Source: Patella vulgata
Taxonomy: Eukaryota > Mollusca > Gastropoda > Patellidae
Assembly (NCBI RefSeq): GCF_932274485.2
Contig: NC_065887.2
Span: 9,334,001 to 9,398,000 of the forward strand
Reading direction: 5' to 3'
Length of the DNA: 64,000 nucleotides
Position 1 is the first letter of the stretch. Each line of letters begins with the position of its first letter. A program made the position numbers and the translations under genes. The notes below the pieces were generated by a model. It searched no databases and was not told where the DNA came from. It saw only the letters and a program-made list of their open reading frames with translations. Shown in pieces: positions 12,981 to 24,600 of the stretch.

Positions 12981-13385
12981 ATTAAATGGGGTGTAACGTC
13001 CCATTGGTCTGTTCAGAAGGGGCTGATGATGACGGGCGTACACTAATCAGTGTGCTATGAAGGAAATTGTGCCCGGGCAGTGCTGGCTTTACGGTCTACT
13101 CTTATATCGAATTCCAACTGCCTATAGTGTTCTTTTACGTGTACATTTTCCGGCGTGATTACCCCTTGTCAGTGGTGAAAAACAGGGGGCCTGACAGGGA
13201 CAGCTGTCTAGTCCCTTGGATGAGACGAAAAAAACCGAGGTCCCGGGTACACATTGGCGTGCACGTAAAAGATCCCTTGACAGTTGGACTTCGATATAAG
13301 AGTAGGCCGTACGACCGCTGCTCGGGCAAATTTTCCTCATAGCACACAAGCAGAACAGAAGGACGTTAAACCCCATTCCATTTTA
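12981..13385. mobile_element. Two S1 SINE 3' halves in inverted orientation
   Basis: 12981-13148 reads as S1 on the minus strand and 13148-13385 as S1 on the plus strand, sharing a junction. The pair could form a long hairpin. Confidence 0.65.
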
Positions 13386-13486
13386 TTTTACGTGTACGAC
13401 AATGTGTACGCTGGATGAGAATAGTCTTTTTTATATAATACGGCGGTAAAGCTCTGTCCTTCATTATTATGTATGCATAGGCCGTA

Positions 13487-13671
13487 CCGAGGCTCGGTGA
13501 GTAGGGCGTTGCGTCGTTTACCTAGAGATCCCGGTTTTGGCGGAGAAAGTTTAACGTGAAAAATCCCTGACATTTGGAATTCGATATAAGAGTAGGCAAA
13601 AACGTTGCTGCCCGGGCCAAATTTCCCGCATAGCACACTGTTAAAACCCATGTCATTTCATTTCATTTTGG
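13487..13671 (+). mobile_element. S1 SINE, internally deleted
   Basis: Short S1 copy with CATTT tail; the middle is missing. Confidence 0.6.
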
Positions 13672-13785
13672 GGGTCTTTGGTACCGATGCTGCTTTATAC
13701 CAAGTGATGGATGTCATGTGATAAGCTGGCTCTTTATAGAGTATCTGATACCACCTCTGAAAACATTTGTTTTGTTTGGACATAT

Positions 13786-14090
13786 GAAATGAAATGAAAT
13801 GAAATGGGGTTAAACTACCTACTGTTCTGCTCCGACTGGGCTAATGAAGAGGAGCATGCGCCATACGGTGCTATGAGATTTTTTTACGTGAACGTAATGT
13901 GTACACACGACCTCGGTTTTTCGTCCCATCCGAACGACTAGACAGCTGCCCTTGTCATACGCTCCATCCTGCACCACTGACAAGGGGAAACCACGCTGGA
14001 GAATCCCGATGAACTTTGTCGGCTCACACTGGGAGCGAACCCGCGACGTCCTGACTAGCCAGCGTCTTACCCACTTAGCCACTTACCCAC
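13786..14090 (-). mobile_element. S1 SINE, full length
   Basis: GAAAT repeats at the left end, tRNA-like head at the right. Confidence 0.75.
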
Positions 14091-14293
14091 TAAAGAACAC
14101 CAGCTCAGAGATTAAATGCAAAGTATAAGATTGTTAGCTATGGTGAGCTGAGAAGTGGCATTCAGTTTTTGCGATCGCAACCCAGGCCTAGAGACCCCGC
14201 CCCCTCCTTCTCCCGCGAAACCTTCGATATGTTTCCAGGGTAGAATTTATTATCCAGAACAAAACAAATTATCAAAAATTGTATTCAATATTA

Positions 14294-14299
14294 TTTATT
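14294..14299 (-). promoter_or_regulatory. Poly(A) signal AATAAA of chymotrypsin copy A
   Basis: AATAAA on the minus strand about 40 nt past the stop codon, the expected spacing for a short 3' UTR. Confidence 0.6.
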
Positions 14300-14336
14300 T
14301 GACATGATCGGGGATTCCAGTTTTAAAACCACAGAA

Positions 14337-17300
14337 TCAACCAGTGTAACCGTAGATCCAGCTAAGATATTTGCTGTTTCGTGTATAAACGGATGGAGTG
14401 CCTACAGGACATCCGCTTAATCCCCATGAGGTGACTCCTACTACAACCATTTCACCATTAACATTACAAACAGCTGGTCCACCACTGTCACCCTGGAAAT
14501 AGATGAATAAATGTAATTATTTACGAATCCTCCCAAGCAGCAGGCCCGTAACTAGGGGAGGGAGGGGGCCGAAGGGGGTGCTTCGCCCCCCCCCCCTCGT
14601 GAAAAATTTTTCGACCATATATATTGACTGTAAATATTAAATGCACCCCCGAGAACACTTCCCGGCCCCCTCGTTGCTCTGAGCTAGTTACGGCCCTGCC
14701 AAACAGAGAACACATGACCATTGTGAAAACCAAATTCAACTTACGTTACAAGCGGAGCTGCTACCAGAACCATCAACACAGATATTGGTATTTCGAACTC
14801 CCAGGAATCCAGTGAAACCAAGAGCACTTTGACATGCGGAATTGGTGATAACGTTAGTAGAGGTTACCTGAAGAGCATTAGGTAATGGTCCTCCATCTGG
14901 AAAAAAAAGTTACAATGTCAGAGAATTAAATGTAGAATCAATTTATAAAAAGAAGCATATCCCTTTATCTGAGCTACTTCCGGAATATAAGCATATTACT
15001 TTGCTCTTTTCTTAACTTGCTTAAAGAGGTCCCGAATTACGAGTAACCACAAAGCTTATTTTCAATTGATAACTAAATAATCAGGAATCAGGAAATAAAA
15101 AGTGATTTATAAGCCTTTTTGGCCATAACGTGAATATTTTCAGATTTGTCATAGAAGATACATTTACTTGCAAATTGAGTGCATTGACAAATATCTGTTT
15201 CCATGATAATTAGGATGTCCTGTAATCGATTCATGATTAGGATCCCGGACGGTGATTTATACAATAGCGTGTATTAGTAATGTTCCTACTGTAATCACTG
15301 TACTTGCCTAGATGTTCGACCTCTGTTAGTAATAAAACATTCAGGGATTTTACAGTAATTATTGTACTTACCAAAAGTTCGACCCCAACCAGTAATATAA
15401 CACTCTGCGACACTACTGTAATCATTGGAATCATTTGGTGGTAAGGTGGCGTATGTAATGCCATCATTTTCATCAATGGGTGTTACAAGCTCAACCAAAC
15501 CAATGTCATTAGGAAAGCCAGTGCTGTTTGGGTCGTAACTTGGATGCTGGAATCAAATTTATATTGTTAAATCATGAAGGGGGCGCGTTTCCCTACACAA
15601 CCGAATGAACTCCGACTAGAAACACGTTGATGCAATACGTATTGAATCAATTTTCATTATATGGCTGAGCTAAATATCAAATAATAATATTTTTAATATA
15701 TTTTCCAGATTAAAGGACAATATTGGTGCCAGTTATTATCACATTAAGACACATTTTGATGAGAGGCCTTTTAGTAAATTAAAACATAATATATACTGAG
15801 ACGCAATGAAAGCGCTTCACTGATTTGACTGGAAGTGTTGGCGAAACGTAATGCGGCTGAAATGAGATTTTAGGTATGACATATCTTTACCGACGCAACA
15901 ACCATCCATTACTGTACTTTACTCTACTGTGAAACTCCGGTGCAAGCGTTAAAAAACAAAGTCAGCAACGGCGTTAAGTCAGAAGTGTCCAACGTCAGGC
16001 ACGCAGTCCTGCAAAGTGTAGTCGGTACTGATGGACCCATGTCGACCCATCACAGTAGGAGCAGCACGGGAAGCCGATAGCCTAGTGTAGTGTAGTCGGC
16101 ACTGATGAAACCATGTCGACCCATCACAGTAGCAGCAGTACGGGAAGCCGACAGCCTTGTCAAGGCGTTGTCACACGGTGTCTTAGATCCTACTCTTAAT
16201 TTGAATTCCAGCAGTCAGAGTTTTTTTACATTCACGGGATCTCTGATTTTTGTCCCATCCGAACGACTAGTTGCTGTCCCTCTGACAAGGGGAAACCACG
16301 CTGAAAAGTTATGGGGAACTTTCTGGGCCGACACGGTGATCGAACCCTTGTTCTCCTGATTAGCTAGCCAGTCCCTTACTCAAATAAGAATATAGGAAGA
16401 AGAATATTGTCTGTTTCTGGGAATCTTATAGAACTGAACTATTATCTCACCTGTATCTTTCTTACAAGTTGTGAGGCTTTCTCGAATCCTGAGGGTGTTT
16501 GGAGAAAATGGCCACCGGCAACCACCTGCATATCAGACCTATGGTATCAAATATTAGCAAATATAGAAATATGTCTCGACTGACAAGTGGATGGTTTTGT
16601 GTAAGATTTGACATATCAATATTCTTGCTTATGGCTACACCACTGATAAAATCCATTTCAAATGCTTTGTATTTCAAATAAAGCTTTGCTATAATATCCC
16701 AACATCTACAACTGACGAGGCTCTGGTGGTTAGCTAAATCTATTCCTTAAGGCTACCCCCAGATTTCGTCTAGGTCGCTGAGATGTAAATAAGGTTAGGA
16801 CACGTGATTGTTGACGAAACTGTGGGTTAGGGTTTGGGTAAGGGTTACAATATTAATCTAGAGTTTTACAATGTCGAGGTAAATATCAATTTATAGAGTT
16901 TTACTATGTGAAGATTCCCTTTACTTACGCATCAGCGTCAATACAATGTGCTGCGGTTAGAGCCCAGTTGCTGTTAATCATAACAGCACCACAAATATGT
17001 GACCAGCTATTGCCATCTCGACGTCTAAGAGACGCTTGCCACGGGTGACTATGGGGTTCAGCATCTTGACCACCAACGATTCGTTGATTTTGAGCCTCGG
17101 CTTTAAGAAAAAAGAAGCGAAGTTAAAATGAGATATCACCCAGAGCCATTCAATCAATATGTTTTTGGTATCTTTCGTCTTTGGTCTTCAGCAATGGGAT
17201 CTCAAAATAATAATGACCCTTCTTCAGCAACAGTTCGGAGAAACAGAGTTTGGCGTCGTTGCGGCGTAAGGTTAGCATCAACAAACATTGTGAACTGTGC

Positions 17301-18768
17301 GATTTTTACATTTGCTAAGCAGGAGGTTTCACACGGTATTTGACACAAGAGTCTCAAGCCTAGTTCATAACCCACCGTACGTGCTATAGTAAATCCATGC
17401 GTGAGACTTACGCTTCACTTGCGTGTGTTCGGCACCGTAGAAGATTGCAGACTGGCCGTAGAGACTTTTGGTCCTGCTCATATAACATTTAACATTTTCA
17501 CCCGGTTTCTTGCAGCTGGTCTGCTAGCTACCAAACCCTACGACCCGTGCCTGTCACAACACGTACGGTGGGATGTGAGCTAGGCTTTAGATATTGTTCC
17601 CAGAGCATGTGCTCAATCACAACGACCGTACCACGGAACCAGTAAAGTAACATTTACTTCTTAACAAACCGACGCTCGTCGGTCCAAAAGAATAAATCGC
17701 GACAGAACTATCTGTATTACGCCACGCTCGACGCAACACAGTTTCTAGGACGTCGGTCATTTCTACTCGCAGTCACCACTGTTTATTACGTGTAGGATAA
17801 AGCACGAGACAGAGGATATGCTCTGGAAAGAAAGACTGAAGAAAATAACCCGAGAGGCCGAGGTTTTTCTCTCGAGAGTTGTTTCTGAAGTCTTTCTTCC
17901 CCAGCATAACCGAAGGCGAGGACTTTATCTTGCTTATAAACCGTCTATGTTTACATGTACGCAAGATGAGAATATCTCAGAATTCCCGTATGAAAAACCT
18001 TATATCATGTTTTCTTATGGAAAAACTTTCAGAAGAATAACCCCAAATTTCCCTGTATATAACCAAAGCCGCCCCGACTTTCAGACCGCAAGTTATTCCG
18101 GGCATAGAATATACCCCAAAGATCAACGAGATTTACCGTTACAGGTTTATAAATGTTGTATTCAACCCATAAAGTCGGTGGCTATTTGCAACGAGGTTAC
18201 AAGCCATCCAATTCATCCGGCTTCTGACATTACAGTTAAAAAAAAATGAAATGAAATGAAATGGGGTTTAACGTCCTACTGTTCTGCTCCTATACTGGGC
18301 TAATGAAGACGGGCTATGAGGGAAATTTTGCCCGGGCAGCGCACTATCGCCTACTCTTATATCGAATTCCAACTGCCAAGGGATCTTTTACGTGCATTCC
18401 AATGTTTACACAGGACCTCGGTTTTTCGTCTCATCCGAAGGACTAGACGGCTGTCCTTCTCAGGCCCTCCGTCCTGCATCACTGACAAGGGGAAACCACG
18501 TCGGAAAATCGGGATGGACTTTCTCGGCCAATGCAGGGATCGAACACCCGACCTCCAGGGCTAGCGAGCCAGCGCCTTACCCACCTAGCCACCGTGGCTC
18601 CCATTACAGTTCAAACTAACAAACCATTTATGAATAAATATACTACGATACCTCTTCGTATTTGCGAATTTATAAAGATTGTTGAAATTCGATCTAATAA
18701 TTAATAACGATCTTACCTATGGCAGCCACAATGAGAAGAGATAGAACAATCTTCATCATTGATTTCAT
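14337..18768 (-). CDS. Chymotrypsin-like secreted serine protease, copy A (S1 family)
   Basis: Exons: 18768-18717, 17100-16929, 16538-16451, 15546-15372, 14896-14745, 14492-14337; 795 nt with stop, 264 residues. It starts with a hydrophobic signal peptide (MKSMMKIVL...AAI; an alternative start MKIVL four codons later matches copy B). A short propeptide ends ...AQNQR before IVGG, the usual tryptic activation cut. Catalytic triad: His69 in TAAHC, Asp118 in PNDIGL, Ser216 in CNGDSGGP. The S1 pocket has Ser at position 189 and Gly at 216 (chymotrypsin numbering), pointing to chymotrypsin-like rather than trypsin-like cleavage; position 226 appears to be Ser instead of Gly. A secreted digestive protease is the likely role (inference). 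An AATAAA signal lies about 40 bases past the stop. It is a tandem duplicate of the gene at 28293-21221, in the same orientation. Confidence 0.93.
15714..15756 (+). mobile_element. End fragment of the TTAA-ended DNA transposon family
   Basis: TTAA at 15710-15713 followed by AGGACAATATTGGTGCCAG, identical to the end of the 53332-55063 element, then unrelated DNA. Confidence 0.6.
16018..16155 (+). repeat. Two-copy direct repeat, unit about 70 bp
   Basis: GTCGGTACTGATGGACCCATG... at about 16020 recurs at about 16093 with few changes. Confidence 0.7.
16187..16383 (-). mobile_element. S1 SINE, 5' part
   Basis: Reversed S1 body and tRNA-like head; the tail is missing. Confidence 0.6.
17355..17580. 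mobile_element. Small element with 28-bp inverted ends
   Basis: CCCACCGTACGTG near 17378 and CACGTACGGTGGG near 17560 lie within longer inverted arms beginning GCCTAG. MITE-like. Confidence 0.55.
18243..18603 (-). mobile_element. S1 SINE, full length
   Basis: GAAAT repeats, body, and tRNA-like head ending at about 18600. Lies in intron 1 of chymotrypsin copy A. Confidence 0.8.
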
Positions 18769-18914
18769 TAGTGTTACTGATGATTATGTTCTCAAGTCAA
18801 TGATCTTATATAGTTACCAACCATCAATAAACTGGTACTCCAAATCATAAAATGGTAAAGGACATTTAATGAGACATGTAGATTTACGAATACATCTAAA
18901 GTTTATATCGAAAT

Positions 18915-19266
18915 GAAAAGAGGGAGAGAGAGAGAGACAGAGAGTGAGAGAGAGAGAGTGAGAGAGAGAGACAGAGAGTGAGAGAGAGAGAGATAGAGAG
19001 AGAAATTGGGTTTAACGTCCTCTCGACACAAACCAGGTCATTTTGGGATAAACATATGTTTCAATTTTTATTTCAATAATTCGCTTGCGCGTAGGGGTCT
19101 TTAGTAGTGAGAGGAAACTGGAGGACCCGGAGAAAACCCACGGGGTTGGACAGGCGACCCTACTCCTTGTCATGTACAATCGGGGAATCGAAACCCCGCC
19201 AGTTGACTAAATGACAGACCGTGTGATACAGCGCGCGCGTGCTAACCATTCGGCCATCCAACTCCC
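18915..19266 (-). mobile_element. S2 V-SINE with (GA)n at its 3' end
   Basis: GA-rich run 18915-19002, then the complete reversed V-SINE. Confidence 0.8.
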
Positions 19267-19267
19267 C

Positions 19268-19565
19268 CGAAATGGAAAGAAATGGTGTATAACATTATAC
19301 CTTTTCTGCACCGACTGGGCTAATGAAGGTGATGGGGGGGGGGGGTGCGCCTAGTCTTATTCCGAATCCAACTGCGAAGTGTTCTTTTAAAGCACGTCAA
19401 TGTGTACACAGGGCCTCGATTTTTCGTACCATCCGAACCGTTGTCCTGCACCACTGACAAGGGAATTCCGCGCCGGAAAATCAGAAGGCAATTCCTCGGC
19501 CAACACCGGGAGCCGACCGAAGACCTCCTGGTTAGAGAGCCCGCGTCTTATCCACTGAGCCACTA
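19268..19565 (-). mobile_element. S1 SINE
   Basis: Reversed S1 with head at the right, directly beside the V-SINE at 18915-19266. Confidence 0.7.
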
Positions 19566-19858
19566 TATCTTTCAAAGTTAATAACATTTACTAAATGCAA
19601 TGGAAATGGCGTTGCTGATAAGTCTGCATCATCAGTGTCAGTTTCTGAACTACAACAGTAGCTCATGATTTGAAAATATATCGTGTAACAAAAGATACGA
19701 GTAACCTGATCCATTGCCAGAAACTAGATATTGAGAGAAAAAAAAAGTATCTGTACAACTTTGATTCACTCTTTTTTTCTGAACGATGACGTAGGCAACT
19801 ATAAGGATCAGCATAGATTGGCAGATAGAGAATATTTGTAGGTTTATACAAAATACAG

Positions 19859-19915
19859 TATGAAATGGGGTTTAACATCCTACTGTTCTGCTCCGGCTGG
19901 GCTAATGAAGACGGG
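19859..19915 (-). mobile_element. S1 SINE 3' fragment
   Basis: Only the tail-proximal part of S1 remains. Confidence 0.6.
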
Positions 19916-20017
19916 GGCTGAATGTTCTAACGCGTGCATTGTAGATTATAATGCTTTGTTTTACAGCGAATCAGGTGCTATGTTTCAAACCAGTGAGAGT
20001 GAGGGTGAGTGGGGGGG

Positions 20018-20300
20018 GGGGGGTGACCGAATGGTTGGCACGCGCGCGCTGTATCATAGGGTCTGTCATTGAGTCAACTGGCGGGGTTTCGATTCCCCGG
20101 TGTACGTGACAAGGAATAGGGTCGCCTGTCGATCCTCGTGGGTTTTCTCAGGGTTCTCCGGTTTCCTCCCCCTATTAAAGACCCCTACGCGCAAGCGAAT
20201 TATTGAAATAAATTGAACCATGTGTTAGTTCCGAAATGACCTAGTTTGTGTCGAGTGGACGTTAAACTCCATCTCTCTCTCTCTCTATCTCTCTCTCTTT
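20018..20300 (+). mobile_element. S2 V-SINE with (CT)n tail
   Basis: Head, V-domain-like core and CT tail all present. Confidence 0.8.
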
Positions 20301-20850
20301 CTCCAGTGAGATTTTAAATATTATTCCCAAAATGATCTAGTTTGTCTTGGGTGGATGTTAAACGTCACTGCCCTCTATGTAACTTCCCTTTAATGTGATC
20401 GAACATATGGTAGTTCATTATTAATATTAAATGACTACAATAAAACAATTATTATTCTTAACATAGAGACTTCAAGTATTTAAAGGAGGGACTGACAAAT
20501 GTTTAAATTCCCATGTATCGTTAAGTCATTGAGCTCACGTTCGGGACAATGGCTTTCTGCTTCAGGTCACAGAGTTCAGTAATCATAAAATGTAAGGAGG
20601 GGGGGGGGGGGGCATCCTGGTCGTTCACCCGGCTTCGCGCTGTAAAACCAAACTCCACTGGGTTACATTCCACATGCAGGAATAAACCCTATTTCTCTGT
20701 GTCGACTTGACGCTTTACGATAAAACATAATTTACTCGGTGAGAATATTCTTGAACACGACTTGTACATAATACACCCCAAGAGATAATCAAATACAAAG
20801 AGTCCCTAAAACAAAAGACAAAATCCACCAAATATTGTGTTTACTTCCTT
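20301..20850. other. Intergenic, no gene seen
   Basis: Between the two protease genes; contains a poly-G run near 20598 and otherwise nothing recognised. Confidence 0.35.
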
Positions 20851-20859
20851 TTTCTGGTA

Positions 20860-21130
20860 CAAAATTATTGGGTATATCAAAAATGTCAAAACATTTTCTC
20901 GTACGAAAATAATGGGTATATCAAAACTGTCAAAACTTTTTTCTGGTACGAAAATAATGGGTATATCAAAACTGTCAAAAGATTTTCTGGTACGAAATTA
21001 ATGGGTATATCAAAACTGTCAAAACATTTCCGGGTACGAAAATAATGGGTATATCAAAACTGTCAAAACTTTTTCTGGTACGAAATTAAAGGGTATATGT
21101 CAAAACATTTTCTGGTACGAAATTAAAGGC
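20860..21130. repeat. Minisatellite, unit about 43 bp, five to six copies
   Basis: Units contain TTTCTGGTACGAAA and ATGGGTATATCAAAACTG. Lies just past the 3' end of chymotrypsin copy B. Confidence 0.8.
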
Positions 21131-21192
21131 TATATCAATTCAAAATGTGAGTATCGTATAACAAAAAACAAACAATATATAAGATCTATATT

Positions 21193-21198
21193 TTTATT
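21193..21198 (-). promoter_or_regulatory. Poly(A) signal AATAAA of chymotrypsin copy B
   Basis: AATAAA on the minus strand about 23 nt past the stop codon. Confidence 0.55.
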
Positions 21199-21220
21199 TA
21201 TATAGAAGTTTAAGATTGAA

Positions 21221-21577
21221 TCAACCAGTGTAACCCCTGATCCAGCTAAGATATTTGCTGTTTCGTGTATAAACGGATGGAGTGCCGACAGGACATCCGC
21301 TTAATCCCCATGAGGTGACTCCTACCACGTGCATTTCACCATTAACATTACAAACAGCTGGACCACCACTGTCACCCTGGAAATAAATGAATACACTTGT
21401 AACGAAATGACAGCTGTCTAGTCGTTCGGATGGGACGAAAAGCCGAGGTCCCGTGCGCGTTTGATCATAAGGTCTTTCATTGAGTCAGGTGGAGTGGTTT
21501 CGATTCTCCGCGTCCGCCCTAGCGAATTATTGAAATAAAATTGAGCTATATGTTAGTCTCGAGTTTCGAGAAGACGT

Positions 21578-21613
<36 letters not shown>

Positions 21614-24600
21614 CTCTCTCTTTACGATAAGGGGCGTTGGGTGGCCGCTGTAGATCATGATACGGTCTGTCATTGTATCAGTTGGCGTGGTTTTGGTCGC
21701 CTGCCTAACCTCGTGGGTTTTCTGCTTGTCCTCCGGTGTCCACTACAGCTAAATATCCCTACGCTATTATTGAAATGGACGTGTACCTTATTATAGACAC
21801 AACATGCCCTAGTATGTGTTGAGTGGACGGTACACTTACGTTACAAGCGGAGCTGCTACCAGAACCATCAACACAGATATTGGTGGATCGAACTCCCAGG
21901 AATCCAGTGAAACCAAGAGCACTCTGACATGCGGAATTGGTTATAATGTTAGTACGGGTTACCTGAAGAGCATTAGGTAATGGCCCTCCATCTGGAAAAG
22001 AGTTAAAAACGAAGACCTGTAACAGCTAGTTACACACTTGCTAATTAATGACAACTGTATAATTTCTAAACACTTTCTATACATACTAAACACTAGTTTA
22101 GAATACTGACCACTTATATGATTTAATGGCAAAAATTTGCCATTACAAAAACAGCTAGCTTCATCAGTCAACGGTATCAGCTTACCGGTACAAGTGGGTT
22201 TGGATGGCCGAATGGTTAGCACGTGTGCGCTGTATCCCAAGGTCTGTCATGGTGTGGTGGTGGTGGTGTTAACGGGTGCGCGTTAGTTCATAGGCCTGTC
22301 ATTCAGTCAACTGGCGTGGTGTCGATTCCCCGGTTGTACGTAACAAGGGGTAGGGTCGCCTGTCCAACCTCGTGAGATTTTTCAGGGTCCCTCCCACCGC
22401 TAAACACCCCTACGCCCAAGCGAATTATTGAAATGATATTGAACAACGTGTTAGTCCCGAAATGACCTAGTTTTGACGAGTGGACGTTACACCCCTCTCT
22501 CTCTCTCGCCCTCTCTCTCTCACCCACCAGTGTAATGTAATAATCGTACTTACCATAAGTTCGACCCCAGCCAGTAATATAACACTCTGCAACATTACTG
22601 TAATCATTGGAATCATTTGGCGGTAAAGTGGCGTATGTAATGCCATCATTTTCATCTATGGGTGTTATAAGCTCAACCAAACCAATGTCATTAGGATAGC
22701 CAATGCTGTTTGGATCATAACTTGGATGCTGAAAAGAAATTTATATCCGTTAAATCATCAAGACGGCGATATATCATATGCTGTCAAATTTATATTTGTT
22801 TTGAAAGGCCATAAATATTAACCCCCAGTCTAAAGAAACTGGTCCTGGTGAAAATGATATCCGTTAAATATTTCTTAGATTGTTAAGAATGGGACAATTT
22901 ACCTGTGGAGTAAAACCGAACTGAACTCCTTGTCCAGGAATCGACAGTAAAGGATTTCCACTCCTAAACTTATGACCTCTTGTCCAAGCACCCTTCCCCC
23001 TTCCACCCCGACTCCATCCCATCTGATGAAATACTCGCTTTGTACCAGTATTCGTATGTGCATAATACACTGTTTATTTTTTTAGTTTGTCTTCATCTTT
23101 GCAAACCGAATAGGAAGTTAGGGGCTCCCATTTGGGCAAACTGAATACGAAGTTAGGGACCCCAATTTGTGCAACAGCGCTGTTCTATTTAAACTGCGGT
23201 ATAGTTCAAATTGATAAAGCAGAAACAACCAAATGATTTTTCGATAATCATGAAGCCCATAAAGGTATAGTTGTGCATTTAAAAAAAACCCAACAAAATC
23301 ATGGACTTCTACCTCACGTTGTCGTTAAGATATTTCGGTGTGCGGTGTTCTGTTTACGATAGTCGATCACGCGATTCGAAGCTACCTGAATTCACCCATA
23401 ACGTCCCTACATGTACCGGGTGACACAAAAAAAGCGTTCATCACCTAAACTTGGTCGACGAAGAGGGGTCGTCAGGGACCTCCAGTGGTTCCAGCAGGAT
23501 GGTGCCACCCTCCACACTTCAAACGAATCATTGGCATGGCTACAGCAGCGTTTCCCTGACCGACTGATCAGCCGCAGGTGTGACCCGGAGTGGTCGCCGC
23601 ATTCACCGGACTTGAACGCCCCAGATTTTTATCTGTGGGGATACCTTAAGGACAGGGTGTATGGCAACAACCCCCCGACTATACCTGATCTGAAGGCAGC
23701 AATCACAGCAGCAATAAAAGCGACCCCAAGGGAAGAATGTGGGAGGGTCATCGAGAACTTTGCCCGCCGGATCCAAATGTGCTTGCAGCACCGGGGAGCT
23801 CATTTAGAGCACATTTTCTGAGCGCCAGTTAAACAAAGAGTTTTTGTGGTACAGACTTGAAACTTTGAAGATGTCTGCTACATAGACTTAACCTACTGTA
23901 GCTGAATTTTGGTGTTAATCTAAATAAAATTTCGGAAGTTATTCGATTGTTATTGATGAACGTTTTTTTTGTGTCACCCTGTACAATGGAAACATAATTC
24001 CCAAAGTTGTCCAAAGGTTTACTCTACCGGGTTTTATTAAAATATTTAGTAATTATTATTGATCGCCTTACCTGAATAACTCGTGAAGCAACTGATGCTC
24101 TCTCAAATTGCGAGGGAGTTTGCAAGAAGTGGCCACCAGCTACTACTTGAAGATCAGAAGCAGACCTATTAAATGAATCATCAATTAATACATCAAACTC
24201 TTACACCTACACAATCTACCCAGACGAACAACAACAAAACCCCACGCCACTATAAACAATGTTCCGGGAGTAAATTATCTCAATTCCAAAAATAGTGGCA
24301 ATCAAGTGAAAAGGAGAAATTCGGAGTACAACGCATGTGCCGACTGCATAAAAAATATCTCAATCAATCATGACAATTGAACCATATTTGTTACTTAAAA
24401 TACGTCACGATTCTATTTACAACACCTCAGCTGTTGAGACTGGCAGAGGGTTGAATTCTATATCACTTGATTGCAATTCTATCAGTTCGGGACGTTCCAG
24501 ACTGATACTCGAGCACACCTCGAGCAAAATTACAACAAGATACTAATTTGTTTGAAATATTAGTTATAAATTCATTATTTGTATTAATAAAATGATTTTA

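Noticed and set aside
13067-13376. Overlapping open frames on both strands around 13100-13376 and similar places
   Set aside because: These are translations of S1 SINE copies, which recur with the same frames across the window.
17818-18249. 143-codon plus-strand open frame in intron 1 of chymotrypsin A
   Set aside because: Low-complexity, no recognised domain or signal, antisense within an intron and ending at SINE tail sequence; probably chance.
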